Source of the DNA: Meghimatium bilineatum
Lineage: Eukaryota > Mollusca > Gastropoda > Stylommatophora > Philomycidae
Length of the DNA: 64,000 nt
Assembly (NCBI GenBank): GCA_034231615.1
Contig: CM067298.1
Location: 31,192,127 to 31,256,126, forward strand
Reading direction: 5' to 3'
Shown: one piece after another, positions 1 to 41,100 of the stretch
Position numbering within the stretch: the stretch's first letter is position 1
How the letters are laid out: each line of letters begins with the position of its first letter
Made by a program: the position numbers and the translations under genes
The notes under the pieces: model-generated
What the model was told of the DNA's origin: nothing
Database searches by the model: none
Seen by the model: the letters and a program-made list of their open reading frames with translations, nothing else

Positions 1-89
1 ATGTGTTTAGCCTCACACTATTCATTCTTACTAGATAGAAAATAGGCTGTATAATAATACATATTTCTGCATGTTATACCTACTTCCAG

Positions 90-28460
<28,371 letters not shown>

Positions 28461-28555
28461 TTTTCCAAGTTTTAAGTTAATCTGTATATACAAATATGAT
28501 GTTAGTGAAACTTTTCAGCCATTTCTTCATATTTGTCAGTGTGTAGGATAATTTA
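28461..28555 (+). other. probable start of 3' UTR
   Basis: Follows the stop codon. No canonical AATAAA before the SINE-like repeat; the AATAAA at about 28649 lies in the repeat, so the true 3' end is not determinable. Confidence 0.4.
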
Positions 28556-28870
28556 GGAGAAAATAGAGGAGAACAGTAGCCTAGTTATAGCAAGCTTGCT
28601 TACTATAAGTTACAGTGTGCCAGATTCAAAACCACTTCCGGACAAACAAATAAAAAAAAACACCATAATCTGGGTTGTGATTTCTTGCCTGACACGACTG
28701 CTCTTCCAGTCAACCCAACTATAAATCAGTACCTGATGCATGAGTTAGGAGAGGTAAAGACAGCGAGGAAGTGAACTGGCCACCCCACCTAATAGTTGCT
28801 GCGGCTTAGTACATGAAGAATTATCTTCATCCCTTACAGTAGGTTTCTGCCATGAGACCTAGCTTTACCT
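28556..28870 (+). repeat. SINE-like repeat
   Basis: A Pol III-like head (A-box region CTAGTTATAGCAAGC, B-box-like AGATTCAAAACC near 28624) is followed by a run of A (28650-28660) and a conserved-looking body containing CTGGCCACCCCACC, GCGGCTTAGTA and GCCATGAGACCTAG. It resembles cephalopod SINEs in layout from memory only. Confidence 0.5.
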
Positions 28871-29039
28871 TTGGAGAATTTATTGTACCATTACAGTCAT
28901 CTATTTTGGTAGATAAATCTGTGTTCAACTGGCAAGCTCGATAATTAGCAGTGTAGTTAAAAAAATGTTGGCAGTTTCATGTAGGTATCAACTGAAGACT
29001 ACAACACAATTTTAGAGTAGTGAATGTTGCTATTTCAAT

Positions 29040-29310
29040 CTCCAGGAGTTACGAGTGATTATCTCTTATGTCCTATATGCAATTTAGTGAGTGTCTCCAG
29101 AGCTTTATTTCATACCCAGAAGACTAACTCTCAGCAGTGTGTAATGCTTTGAGAAAAAATCTCCTGCCGAGATGGGGGTAAGTAATGAATTAATGTATTT
29201 AATTCAATGTTTGTATTTTCTTGATAAAGGTCCCTATTAGACAGCAATGTAGAAAAATCTGTATTCCTTCATTGTTTTCATTTTCCATTTACAATATTTA
29301 TATTGAGTAT
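29040..29310 (+). repeat. dispersed repeat and PLE terminal fragment
   Basis: 29040-29160 is the best copy of the CAGAGCTTTATTTCATACCC family. It abuts a PLE terminal-type block CTTGATAAAGGTCCC/TAGACAGCAATG at 29220-29250, with AATATTTATATTGA at its end. Confidence 0.6.
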
Positions 29311-31306
29311 TTGTATTTATTTATTAATAGGATTAATAGTAACAACATTACATTATTCTAACTGTTATAACTCACCGGCTTATAGCAGTTTCGTGAGAAC
29401 AATGGTATTTATTAGATTTATATTTATAGCAAGGATAATGCCCATTTTGTTCCCACATATTGTCATGCAGTCTACCAATATATACAACACTCATTTAAGA
29501 GATTTTGCTGTTGAATTCGGCTTCAAACCCATCGCTCTGGAGAGAGTACTACTGAGATAGTTTAATTAATTGGACTGATGGAAGATAATTGTTATTGACC
29601 TTCTTGACTGGATCATGGTACTGTTCACTGAGAGTCAGTTGAAACATCTGTTTTCTTGGTGGTTATGTTCGGACCAAAAATATCACAAGCTATTACATAG
29701 CTGCTTGTGATTTTTTTGCACTTACTTCAAAATGTATTATTCAAACTATCTTATATGTAATTTTCAGTTACAATACAAGTATTGGTTTTACTCAAGAAGA
29801 GAATGGAGAACACATATTGCAAGCATGTTGTTTCAGAGTGTGGTTGTTGTTAGCTCTAACTCATGGAGTGAAAGAATTTCATGTGATCATTAATGTAACA
29901 ATAATTTCATTGTTGAAATGATTCACCTGTGATTTATACTTGCTAAATCGAAAGTAAATGTACAGTTATTTACATGGTTTTTATGAACATGTTAAGGTTG
30001 AATCAATGTGTATAATCAAGATTTTTATCCTGTCCATGAAAATATGTTTTTTTGTCATATTCTGGGTATGAAAGTAGACTCAAGAACTATCGACTAGCAA
30101 CAGTTAGGTTAAAGTAGAACTGTCTCTGTAATATAGAACTCACTAGAAAACCACAATTTTGTTTACACCTAATGCAGTTTTCAATTTTTCAAGAAAAGCC
30201 CTATTAGACATAAAAATACTATTATGTTTCACCACTTTATCCATATGTGCATGGGACAATGCTTTACACAATTCATTGACACATGATGGATGGTTGCAGA
30301 TATAACCATTCAAATTGGATTCAATTTGAGATATGTGCTAACTGATTCACTCCATGGTGCCAATTGGGATTCACCCCATGGTGCCAATTGGGATCCACCC
30401 CATGGCGCCAATTGGCAGCGACTATTGCAATTTATTTTACAAATCGTAATGAGCTCAATTTATGTGGGTAAATTATCTATCACACGCATACCATATTTAT
30501 TTACATATTTGAAGCTCAAGTCAATATGGCATTACAAAAAACAGTACACATGCAATTAATGTTGGACTGAGGATGATGAATGCCATGCTTCCAAAATTAA
30601 AGAGTTTTTAAGTGCAGTTTTAAAAAAATCTTGGTGAGATGATAATATCGTTTCAAGATCAGCAAACTTGATCGGACCATTTTTCATAGTACTTTTGCTG
30701 GGGAGATCAACAGGGAGAAACAATACAAAAGGGAATATAATAATATTTGAAAATGATAAAAGTATCTACTGAACTGCAGATGTGCAAGTATAGTTATGAG
30801 GAATTATAGTGGATGATTCAACATACTGCATCATTGAGATACCGAATACTGTCCATGTTATATGACTGATGATATATTTGTGTATATAGGGACGTGCCTG
30901 TAAGATTTGTTTTTTTACAATGTTATAATTTTTATGTCTAATTCGATTAGTTTTTATGTGAATATTATTGAGATTAACATATTTTAAAATATAACTTATA
31001 TTTTTGTAGAACAAAATATATTTCCTTCATATAGATACAAAAAAATATACAGTGCCTGTTGTGATAATTAGACTGTGTCTCAATCATTATTGTTAGTGAT
31101 GTGTCACAGGAAAGCATGCCAAGAGCTTTATATCAAACAAGATGTGCCTATAAAGATGTTTAATGTGCCTGTGTGGTGTATCATATATGTTCCTTGTTTA
31201 GGAATTGCATATCTCTTTTGCCAGTACACATAAAGTTTGTTGTTCTACTCCAGTAATTATAAACAGGAAACACAGTGTCCATTTCATTGTTCCCATTGAT
31301 GGTAAG
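29311..31306 (+). repeat. downstream sequence with one short tandem repeat
   Basis: Unrecognised AT-rich DNA except 30343-30414, three copies of a 24-bp unit containing CCATGGTGCCAATTGG. No gene or LINE motif was seen. Part may be 3' UTR. Confidence 0.5.
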
Positions 31307-31506
31307 AATTACTGGACAGTGAGCTGAATTAATGCAAAAAGCTATAGGGCCTATTCAATTACTGAACAGTGAGCCAAATTATTGCAACAAGCTATAGGAC
31401 CTATTCAATTACTGGACAGTGAGCTGAATTAATGCAACAAGCTATAGGGCCTATTAAATTACTGGACAGTGAGCTAAATTAATGCAACAAGCTATAGGAC
31501 CTGTCA
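31307..31506 (+). repeat. 50-bp tandem repeat, 4 copies
   Basis: Units start AATTACTGGACAGTGAGC at 31307, 31357, 31407 and 31457, each with an ATGCAACAAGCTATAGG block. A few substitutions between units. Confidence 0.95.
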
Positions 31507-31676
31507 ATTCCTAATAGGTTTTATTTCCAAGCCTACCCAGTCAAACATAGGTATCCTTACTGTTTGTTTTAGGAAGCTAATTTAAATATCAATCTAAATT
31601 GAAACTACTCTTCAGCAAGTATCCTTAAGATAACATTTTCAGCTGAAAAGAGCAGAGCACACATGGAAATACATGG

Positions 31677-32686
31677 TAAAGCAAAATGAATTAAACAGGT
31701 TACTAAAAACACTTACCTTGCCTACGAATAAAATATATAAAAAAGTATATATAAAAAAAACATTCAATAAAACTAAACAGGACAATTCTCCACGTATCGG
31801 CTCAAATGGAACCTTTTTCAAGAGACAAACAACAGTAAACACCACAATAATAAACAAAATAGATTTCATCAAGAAACGTCTCCATGATGCAGGAATGGAA
31901 ACGCATCTAATAAAAGATAAAATGCATGCATTCATTATAAACAAACTGGAAAGTGGGAAATTAGAGGCTATATAGATGTGGTTGGGGTGTTTATAATGAA
32001 TACAATAGTAATATAAGAAAAAGACCCCTTTTGTCACTTTATCAGATAGGCAGGGTTTAAGAACATAGTCACAACAGGCAAGACTGAAGGGAACAGAGAC
32101 AGATGGGGACAATGTGAGAAAATATTAGTTTGACAACCTAGCAATATTTTCTCATGTTGTCCCCATCTATCTCTGTTCCCTTCAGTCTTGCCTGTTGTGA
32201 CTATGTTCTTAAAACCTGCCTATCTGATAAAGTGACAAAAGGGTGTCTTTTTCTTATCTTTTTCTTATATTATTCATGCATTCATTATAAACACCCCAAC
32301 CACATCTATATTGCCTCTAATTTCCCACTTTCCAGTTTGTTTATAATGAATGCATGCATTTTCTCTTTTACTAGATGCGTTTCCATTCCTGCGTCATGGA
32401 GATGTTTCTTGATGAAATCTAAGTCATCTATTTTGTTTATTATTGTGGTGTTTACTGTTGTTTGTCTCTTGAAAAAGGTTCCATTTGAGCCGATACGTGG
32501 AGAACTGTCCTGTTTAGTTTTATTGTATGTTTTTTTATATATACTTTTTTATATATTTTTATTCATAGGCAAGGTAAGTGTTTTTAGTAACCTGTTTAAT
32601 TCATTTTGCTTTACTATTTATTCATTCGGTTACTGCGGCACCCTCCACTTTGTCGGACACCCTCCGACCATTTGGTTATTTATATT
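31677..32686. mobile_element. Penelope-like hairpin element (fold-back 2)
   Basis: A 1010-bp insertion between perfect 12-bp duplications GGAAATACATGG (31665-31676 and 32687-32698). It is almost wholly an inverted repeat: 31676-32126 against 32143-32614, with a 16-nt loop. It lacks any coding domain. Each arm holds a PLE terminal sequence (CTCTTGAAAAAGGTTCC/GAGCCGATACG at 32466) and, toward the loop, an RTE-like 3' fragment (AACATAGTCACAACAGGCA). The right side has an extra 72 bp ending ATTTATATT. The paired long ORFs on both strands are shadows of this structure. Confidence 0.88.
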
Positions 32687-32929
32687 GGAAATACATGGGT
32701 GCTTAAACATTCTTTATATCCATTTATTTAATGACATTAGTTCCAAGGTATGAGTTTATGTGCTGTGTATTGTTCTCACTAATGGAAAATGTTGTAACAC
32801 ACAAGATTTATAAAAACTTTATCCGGTTTTTGTTTATACAGGGGCAGTACTTCATGTAGGAAAAAATAAAGTTTAATCTGCATTATTTATATCTTGCTTA
32901 TCAGAACTCCAATAATAATATTCAACACA

Positions 32930-33340
32930 TTCATTGCTTGGTGGTGTGGATTACCTGTTCTTGGAAAAATTGTGTTTACCAAGTAAGGACCATTTTGCTT
33001 CTTCTCGTTTGCAGTTTATGTCTACAGTTTGGTATTCGGATAAACGTTGCTGTATTTTAATGTTCATCAAGGCTGCCATAAAGCTGTCTATGGATGTCTA
33101 TCTCTGTCAGCCAGTGCTCCTCCCTTAACTGGTTTAGTGTAATGCAGTCTTGCAAGATGTGTTCCTCAGTCTGTTCTGCCTGCCCACAGGAATACAGAGA
33201 TTATGGAACCATTGTTTGTCTATTTAAATGGCTGTTTAATCTGTTGTGTAACATTTTGCTGATTACTCTAGATTTTTTCAGACTCATAAACCCAGTCGAA
33301 TTAGCTCCTAAGTTGAAAGCCAGTCATTCACATTTCCATG
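32930..33340 (-). mobile_element. jockey-like LINE 3' end
   Basis: The minus strand reads CGQAEQTEEHILQDCITLNQ and LREEHWLTEIDIHRQLYGS, the CxC...HxxxC C-terminal block of jockey-like ORF2, then a 3' UTR-like CTTGGTAAACACAATTTTTC block. A 45-bp piece of the same 3' end recurs at 34962-35008. Confidence 0.8.
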
Positions 33341-34170
33341 CAATATGAATGGATGTATTTGCAGTGCCTAAAAAGTCAACAATTGTTTAATAGCAATGTC
33401 AAATACAGGAAATGCTTCAATTATTGTTGTGTTACTTGCTACTTGTTTACCTTCCTAGTGCCACCATTATGAAATCATTCCATTGCATGCGCAGTTTTTT
33501 TATGTGCAGGATGGTATATCATCTACTCACATTACTTATTATCACAGTCTTAGCCATATGATCCAATGAACACATTTGTATGAAACATATCAACAGAAAT
33601 GAATTAGTTTTACATATAGTAATAATTTGTATAGTAAAATAAGATCACACAAAAGATCAAATGGTTAAGCCATCTAATCAAAATGGAACCAGATCACATT
33701 CAATTGATAGTCTTCAATAAAAGATCATCATTTAGTAATAAGATACAGTAAGAGGTAATTTGAAAAAGTTTGTTTCAGGTCCAGATATTATTTACTGTAG
33801 AACTGTTAAAAATTGATACAGACATGGAAATATAACTTCATTAAGCACCTTCGTTTGGATTTAGATTAATTTAGATTTGGATTGTGGGGCCTTTGTTGTG
33901 TTGTCTTTCATGTTGTTTTCAGGCAGTTATTTTATTTCTTTCTCATTCCCCATATTTTTTTAATGCATGTCTCTATGACAATATTTGTATGTAAGTATGT
34001 CATTATCTTAATGTCTTTGCTGTTAAATGTCTGCCATCAAAAACATTTGTGATAGCGCCTTTATTTTTACTGTTTTCACTGTTTGTTCACTCTTGTATTT
34101 TCTTGATAAAGACCGTATGGTTGAAACTGTCTTGTATACTGTTATCTGTATTTATTCATACCTGTACCCA
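33341..34170 (+). mobile_element. PLE terminal fragment and unrecognised sequence
   Basis: 33870-34170 resembles the PLE terminal repeat, with CTTGATAAAGACCGTATGGTTGAAAC at 34102 (written in part) and a TATTTATTCATACC end. 33341-33870 is unrecognised. Confidence 0.5.
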
Positions 34171-34199
34171 ATAGTCTGATAGTCTGTGAGTGCATTGTA

Positions 34200-34500
34200 A
34201 AGCTAATAGACTTTGTTTTGCATAAATACTATTGTTATAAGAAATCTGGTGAATACACTATCATGCAAGGAATGCATAGACACACAAAAGATCAAATGGT
34301 TCTGCCACTTAATCAAAATGGAACCAGATTGCATTCATCGATAGCCTTCAGTGAAATATCATCTCGAAAGAGAAATGGGCAAACCCAGACGAAGAACACC
34401 AAGGCTGCACTCTGGCAGAGGCATCACAATTAGCAAAAGAAAGAAGACTTCGGTTCCCCATGACGCCTAGCGGCACACATGGATAGGACAAGACAAGACT
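34200..34500 (+). mobile_element. LINE 3' end fragment
   Basis: Decayed ...LIKMEPDCIHR... and EASQLAKERRLRFP-like reading, followed by CCCCATGACGCCTAGCGGCA and a GACAAGACAAGAC tail. A related tail is at 47020-47090. Non-LTR retrotransposon, clade unclear. Confidence 0.6.
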
Positions 34501-36079
34501 ATTGTTAAGCACTTTCAAAAGATATTCAATTTGTTAAGAGCTGCTGATGTATAACAGAGTTAAGCTGAATTCAGTTACCAAAATTGCGGTCAATTTCCTT
34601 CTTGGTTGCAGGGAGTAGGGGGGAATAAGAATAATGTCAGATCTAATATATAATTGCATGAATACTAACACTTTAAGCAAGCAAGTTGAAAATGACAGAT
34701 AGTTTGTGAGTACATCCTCAGTGAAATGATATTCATTCTAAATAGCTTCTGTATTCAAAACTGTATATTAGCAGAAATATTTGTTTTAGATATATTTGAG
34801 TACATGTTTATGTAAATGTTATACAAATATTTCTGTTAAACCTTATAATACATAATCTCTTTATCGTGTTTATATATTGAGTATAATATATTCAGGAAGG
34901 TGCTTATTCTCATAGTATACCCATGATGCATTAATAATGAATATATAATGTACTGGCATAATTTTTCTTGGAAAAATTGTATTTGCTAAGTAAGGACCAT
35001 TTTGTTGTCATACATTATGACCTTTGAACAAATGAGAAATATGCATGAGGAACATGAGAACTGATATTGTATGATTAAATACTCTAGTCCAAAAAATGTT
35101 TGTGCTTGAGTTGAAAGTTGTATAGTCTATATTTTTGGTTTGTAATATTTCTATTATATTCTTAATCATGGTTTGGTTAAATAATTTACAATACTTTTCT
35201 TTTATGATTGTGATTATAGATATCTGATATAGAGTATGTTTACTGTGTATAATTTCCAATTGTCAGAATTTTGTGTTTAATAAACAAAAAAAAGTGTTGT
35301 TTACTAAGCAGTCTATCCGTTCTAAAATACATATATCTTAAGCTTATTTTATTTTCTGCAATGCATGCAAACATTTTAGTTATATTGAATAAGATAATTC
35401 AAGAATTTAACTCTTTTATGACCAGGGCATTTCTTGTATATGCCAGGACATTTAATTGTTTATCTGGAGATATTCAATTATTTGTGTTCCCTGTTTTTAT
35501 GTTTTTTATTTTTGTAGTTTTCATGAGTGTTATTGTATGAATAAGAATAGGTTGTATGCATATTATGTGTAGACTATATTTTAATGTTTTACATGAAGAT
35601 TATTCTTTTTAACATTATTGTAACTTTGTAAAGCTTAATTGTCCTTATTCTCATCTTTTGTTCATTTTTAGTATTCACTTTACTGCGGTTAAACCTAAAT
35701 ATCACCATTTTCTCCTACAAATGTATAACTGAATCAGCAAATCATCATCTTATAGATGTAAATATTCAGAATTTTATGGGATGGGTGGAGAAATAATATA
35801 TTCTAGATTTATTCTTCCAAGGCAGTCAGTATTACATCTATCTTTTTTGTCATTGTGTTTTGTATCATGTTACTGATATATTTTATTGTGTAGAAGCAGT
35901 AATAATAATAGTTGTTTAAAAAATGCTCATATACATACCCAAGCAAATCGTATGCTTAGATGATATTATAATGTTGAAAGAACTTAAACAAAAATAGAAA
36001 TAATAAGCTTAAAACATCCAGAAAATTAAATCTACAGATATTTAATAGATATGTCTGTTGTCTACCTTGCATTAGTTAG
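34501..36079 (+). other. no gene recognised
   Basis: AT-rich sequence with a 45-bp LINE end fragment at 34962-35008. No coding motif was seen. Confidence 0.55.
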
Positions 36080-36370
36080 CCAAAGTTATAAAATTAGAAG
36101 TTGTGGAAGAGATCTGACCATTGTCCAGTGGAGACAGATTTGAAAAATTAGAATATGGATATGAATAGCACATACAAAAATGAGACTGATAGAACTAGAC
36201 AGTTCTGGACTGGAACTTGGAGGGAATAATGAGAGCTGAAAACATCTGGAGAACAGTGGAGGAAGAGATAAAATCAATTGGGACCTCATGTACATAGTTG
36301 AAGATCATTCTGTAGTTCAGGGAAATGAAAGAGCTGACAGACTGGCTTCAAGAGCACTGGTGTTAGGATA
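36080..36370 (+). mobile_element. LINE RNase H fragment
   Basis: MYIVEDHSVVQGNERADRLA then SRALVLG (about 36285-36370) matches the terminal GHSGxxGNExAD block of retroelement RNase H. Decayed. Confidence 0.65.
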
Positions 36371-36734
36371 GATGGGATAAAGGGGACATTTTGAATACCT
36401 TATATATGCATCTTTTTAGATGAGAGTACTAAGGTAGATGATGCTGTTAATATTTTAATGTTAATAAGAGATTGATAGAACAGGAATAGCTAAGGGAAAT
36501 AGTACAGGGAACGATTAAAGGGTAGGATGGGAAAGATATACAATCAATGGACTATGGAAACTGTCAGGATACATCATTAGTCGCAAAGGTTCAGCCGTTG
36601 GGCTAATATATCTATCTGAATTGTTATTCTGGGGACAGTTCTATGTGATATGTTCAGAGGTGTTTCATCTCTCGTACAGAAGTATTAAAGTTAACCCATA
36701 GCATTTAACTGTTGGAGGTGTGTGAGATGTTAGC
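36371..36734. other. no feature recognised
   Basis: No coding or repeat signal identified. Confidence 0.5.
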
Positions 36735-36952
36735 ATCTCATATTTCAATGGTTCTGGTATATAAGGGCGGTAGCTATCTTCTCTCACTCAGTCTTTACCC
36801 TCCTGGACTGATCTGGTACCCAATTCAAGCTGAATCGACCCAGGATTCAGAGCCGTTGCTGTCAGAAAAATATTTCCGTCTCAACTGGGACGTTAACTCA
36901 GTACCTCACATGTGAAGCCAGTGCACCAACCACTGTGCTACACGGACTCATC
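36735..36952 (-). repeat. tRNA-derived SINE-like repeat
   Basis: Read on the minus strand from about 36950: GTCCGTGTAGCACAGTGGTT then GGTGCACTGG (A-box region), and about 30 bp later GAGTTAACGTCCC in the B-box position. A non-tRNA body follows. Fits a tRNA-type SINE. Confidence 0.6.
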
Positions 36953-37184
36953 ACAGAAGTTAAAAATGGCATATCAGATAGTGCACAATCTGTACATGTA
37001 TTTATTTGATATGTTTTGTCCAGTTCTCAGAGAAAGTATACTGATGTATTCCTGCTAGTTTAGATAATCGTAGGTATCTTTTTTAAAAGTCATTTTCACT
37101 TTTGATGGTTTGTATGGCTCTCTAATTTTTAAGATATTCTCTTCCCTTAAAGTAATGGATACTATGGAATTGCTGTTATCATTC

Positions 37185-37505
37185 ACAAATATGTTATCAA
37201 TCAATATTCCTGGATTTTTATCAACCATTATACGTGGATATTTATCAGCCACCATACCTGGATGTGGATGTTTAGCAACCACACCTGGATGTGGATGTTT
37301 ATCAACAATTATACCCAGATATTTATCAACCACTATACCTGGATGTGTATGTTCATCAACCGTTTTACCTGGATATTTATCAAGCACTGTAACTGGATGG
37401 AGATGTTTATTTATCAACCATTACATCTTAGCGTGAATTAACCATTATACCAGAATGTTTTTTAATTAATGTCCCTAGATGTTTATCAACCATTATACCT
37501 GGATG
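37185..37505 (+). repeat. about 30-bp degenerate tandem repeat
   Basis: Unit TTTATCAACCATTATACCTGGATG-like (in parts: TTTATCAACCA, TATACCTGGATGTGGATG), roughly 10 copies with variants of 27-39 bp. The codon-multiple period keeps both strands open for about 110 codons; no start context or homology supports a gene. Confidence 0.85.
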
Positions 37506-38121
37506 CTTTAATAATGCAAGTTATATACATAGCACATATAGTGAGCACTGTAAACAGTATATGAATGACTTATTAATTTTTAATTATAGCAATATTCATG
37601 TATTCTGTTAAGAATATTCTGTTTGGTTTTAGAAATATTGTAACACTTTACAAACTAAATTTGACGGCTGTTGAATTTCTGTTATAAATCCTTGGTGACC
37701 AACTTTGATGATTGTCGAAACCGTTATGATACTTCAGAAATACGACAATTGTTGCAAGTGTTACTAAAATAACTTTCCTGGGACAGCATGTTATTCCAAA
37801 ATGGTGGCACCCATGAAATACTGTTTATAAATATTGTTTATGAGTATTAATCATGAAGAAATCAGATTTTTCAAAGGTGAGATTTTGTGTTATATAGAAA
37901 TGAATTTGTAAATTCATGAGTGTAAATTCATTCTGAGCTTTATGATAAGTGAGATTGCGCTCTATAAATAACTCTGGGGCTTTCAAATTTATTAAGAAAA
38001 TGCAAACACTCAGTAAGACATATAGAACGTTTTGATGCTCTCACGCGAGTTTAATTTTATATGTATTTTTAAAGACAGTGGTGTTGATGCCTAATAAATG
38101 TGCAAGCACCCCTTGGTAGTG
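37506..38121 (+). repeat. dispersed-repeat traces
   Basis: 37640-37830 shares CACTTTAC, ATTTCTGTTA and CAAAATGGTGGCACCCAT-like blocks with 13055-13170 and 14405-14455. The remainder is unrecognised. Confidence 0.45.
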
Positions 38122-38133
38122 GGAGATACATAT

Positions 38134-41100
38134 AGTAACGCAAAATGAGGTAAACAGGTTACTAAAACACTTACCTAGCCTATTAATAAAAATATATTTA
38201 AAAAAAAAAACATACAATAAAACTAAACAGGACAATTCTCAACGTATCGGCTCAAATTGAACCTTTTTCAAGAGACAAACAACAGAAAACGACAAAATAA
38301 AAAACAAAATAGATGTCTATATTTCATCAAGCCCCCGTCTCCATAATAGCGCAGGGATGGCAACGCATCTAGTAAAAGTGAAAATGCGTGCATTCATTAT
38401 AAACAAACCGAAAGTGGGAAATTAGAGACACTATAGATGAGTGCAAGAATAATAAAAGAAAAAGATAAGAAAAATACCCCTTTTGTCACTCTATCAGACA
38501 GGCAGGTTTTAAGAACATAGTCACAACAGGCACGACTGAAGGGAACAGAGACAGATGGGGACGTGAGAAAATATTCATGTGACAACCTAGCAAGGCTTGG
38601 AAACAACGATCCTGATAACAATACTGTGAACAGAGAACCATGGTCACCTACGCCAACAAGAATGGCATATGACAATGATAGATGAGTAATGATGAGGTTG
38701 TGGGGTGGTGGGGTGAGTGGGTTTGGGGAAGGAAGGATAGAAGAAGAATCAACATTTGAAAACGCATGGAATGAATGTGAAACCAAATATAGACATAAAC
38801 ATATATATAAAACCAAACCTAAACATACATAGAAATGTAAACACACACCAATAGTCAAGAAATAAACACATAACAAGATGGACACAGATGTGTGAAGGAT
38901 ACCCACACAAAATGCACAGGCATGTAAATGTATCCACACACAGGAAAGGGCTCACACCAGAATAGGTATACACATTGACACAGAATGGAGATACGTGCAT
39001 TAACATAAAAAAGCGCTCACATAAATATACATATATATATGTATACATAAATATGAACATTCATGCACATAAACACTTTCTCGCATAAATAATAACATGA
39101 ACATTCATACACATAGAAACATATACATATATTAATGTAAATATAAACGTTCGTTCACATAAAGATAATGCTATAACAACTGCATATGTATACATACAAA
39201 TGTGTGGCCCAAAGTAATTGTGTGGATACACAGAACCATGTAAAACGAAATGCATATACAAATAACTATATATGTGTGGGCACCCATCGAAGAGACAACT
39301 GCAATAAAAACGAGGAAATCAAAATCTAAATATGTAAATGATTTAACAATAACAAAATGGCAGAGTACAAAATAATCACATATTGACATACACAAACGAA
39401 AGAAGACATAAAGGAATTATATAGAAGAACGGAAAACACAAAAATAATAATTATTCACGAAAGTGTACAAAGACAAATAATTACAAGAATCAGTGCAATA
39501 CGGGAGTAGAGGGTATAAAGAAAAGGTGGGTAACTCAAACAAAACGGTGATTAATGTTCATTCCGTTTGGTTGCAAGACTCCCATATGACAAATGAGACG
39601 ATATTCCAAGGACTGACGTTGCCGGTCACCGGTATAACAACGTAACAAACCGGTTACAGAGACATCAGAGCTACCATGATGTGACGGGCTGTTAAAATGA
39701 TTAGCCACTGGGGAGTCACGATGATTCGTGATATCTCTCAAATGTTCGGCGAATCTATCAGCTAAACGTCTACCAGTCTCACCAATATACTTCATATCAC
39801 AACGCTTACATATGATAGAGTATATTAAGTTACGGGACACACATGAAAAAGAATCATGATTCTTATACTCACAATACTGTTCACAATACTCTGCCATTTT
39901 GTTATTGTTAAATCATTTACATATTTAGATTTTGATTTCCTCGTTTTTATTGCAGTTGTCTCTTCGATGGGTGCCCACACATATATAGTTATTTGTATAT
40001 GCATTTCGTTTTACATGGTTCTGTGTATCCACACAATTACTTTGGGCCACACATTTGTATGTATACATATGCAGTTGTTATAGCATTATCTTTATGTGAA
40101 CGAACGTTTATATTTACATTAATATATGTATATGTTTCTATGTGTATGAATGTTCATGTTATTATTTATGCGAGAAAGTGTTTATGTGCATGAATGTTCA
40201 TATTTATGTATACATATATATATGTATATTTATGTGAGCGCTTTTTTATGTTAATGCACGTATCTCCATTCTGTGTCAATGTGTATACCTATTCTGGTGT
40301 GAGCCCTTTCCTGTGTGTGGATACATTTACATGCCTGTGCATTTTGTGTGGGTATCCTTCACACATCTGTGTCCATCTTGTTATGTGTTTATTTCTTGAC
40401 TATTGGTGTGTGTTTACATTTCTATGTATGTTTAGGTTTGGTTTTATATATATGTTTATGTCTATATTTGGTTTCACATTCATTCCATGCGTTTTCAAAT
40501 GTTGATTCTTCTTCTATCCTTCCTTCCCCAAACCCACTCACCCCACCACCCCACAACCTCATCATTACTCATCTATCATTGTCATATGCCATTCTTGTTG
40601 GCGTAGGTGACCATGGTTCTCTGTTCACAGTATTGTTATCAGGATCGTTGTTTCCAAGCCTTGCTAGGTTGTCACATGAATATTTTCTCACGTCCCCATC
40701 TGTCTCTGTTCCCTTCAGTCGTGCCTGTTGTGACTATGTTCTTAAAACCTGCCTGTCTGATAGAGTGACAAAAGGGGTATTTTTCTTATCTTTTTCTTTT
40801 ATTATTCTTGCACTCATCTATAGTGTCTCTAATTTCCCACTTTCGGTTTGTTTATAATGAATGCACGCATTTTCACTTTTACTAGATGCGTTGCCATCCC
40901 TGCGCTATTATGGAGACGGGGGCTTGATGAAATATAGACATCTATTTTGTTTTTTATTTTGTCATTTTCTGTTTTTTGTCTCTTGAAAAAGGTTCAATTT
41001 GAGCCGATACGTTGAGAATTGTCCTGTTTAGTTTTATTGTATGTTTTTTTTTTTTTAAATATATTTTTATTAATAGGCTAGGTAAGTGTTTTAGTAACCT

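Noticed and set aside
28641..28660. AATAAA as poly(A) signal of the ABCC4-like gene
   Set aside because: It lies in the A-run of a SINE-like repeat and cannot be distinguished from the repeat itself.
31639..32753. 157- and 199-codon ORFs on opposite strands
   Set aside because: Same inverted-arm effect in the hairpin element; part of the frame is the reverse of RTE 3' sequence.
35271..35540. 89-codon ORF with a hydrophobic C-terminus
   Set aside because: AT-rich, no homology, no splice or start context.
38397..40857. Paired 180-codon and 103-codon ORFs as a duplicated gene
   Set aside because: They are mirror images in the inverted arms of a PLE, with low-complexity Cys/Phe/Tyr-rich translations and no domain.
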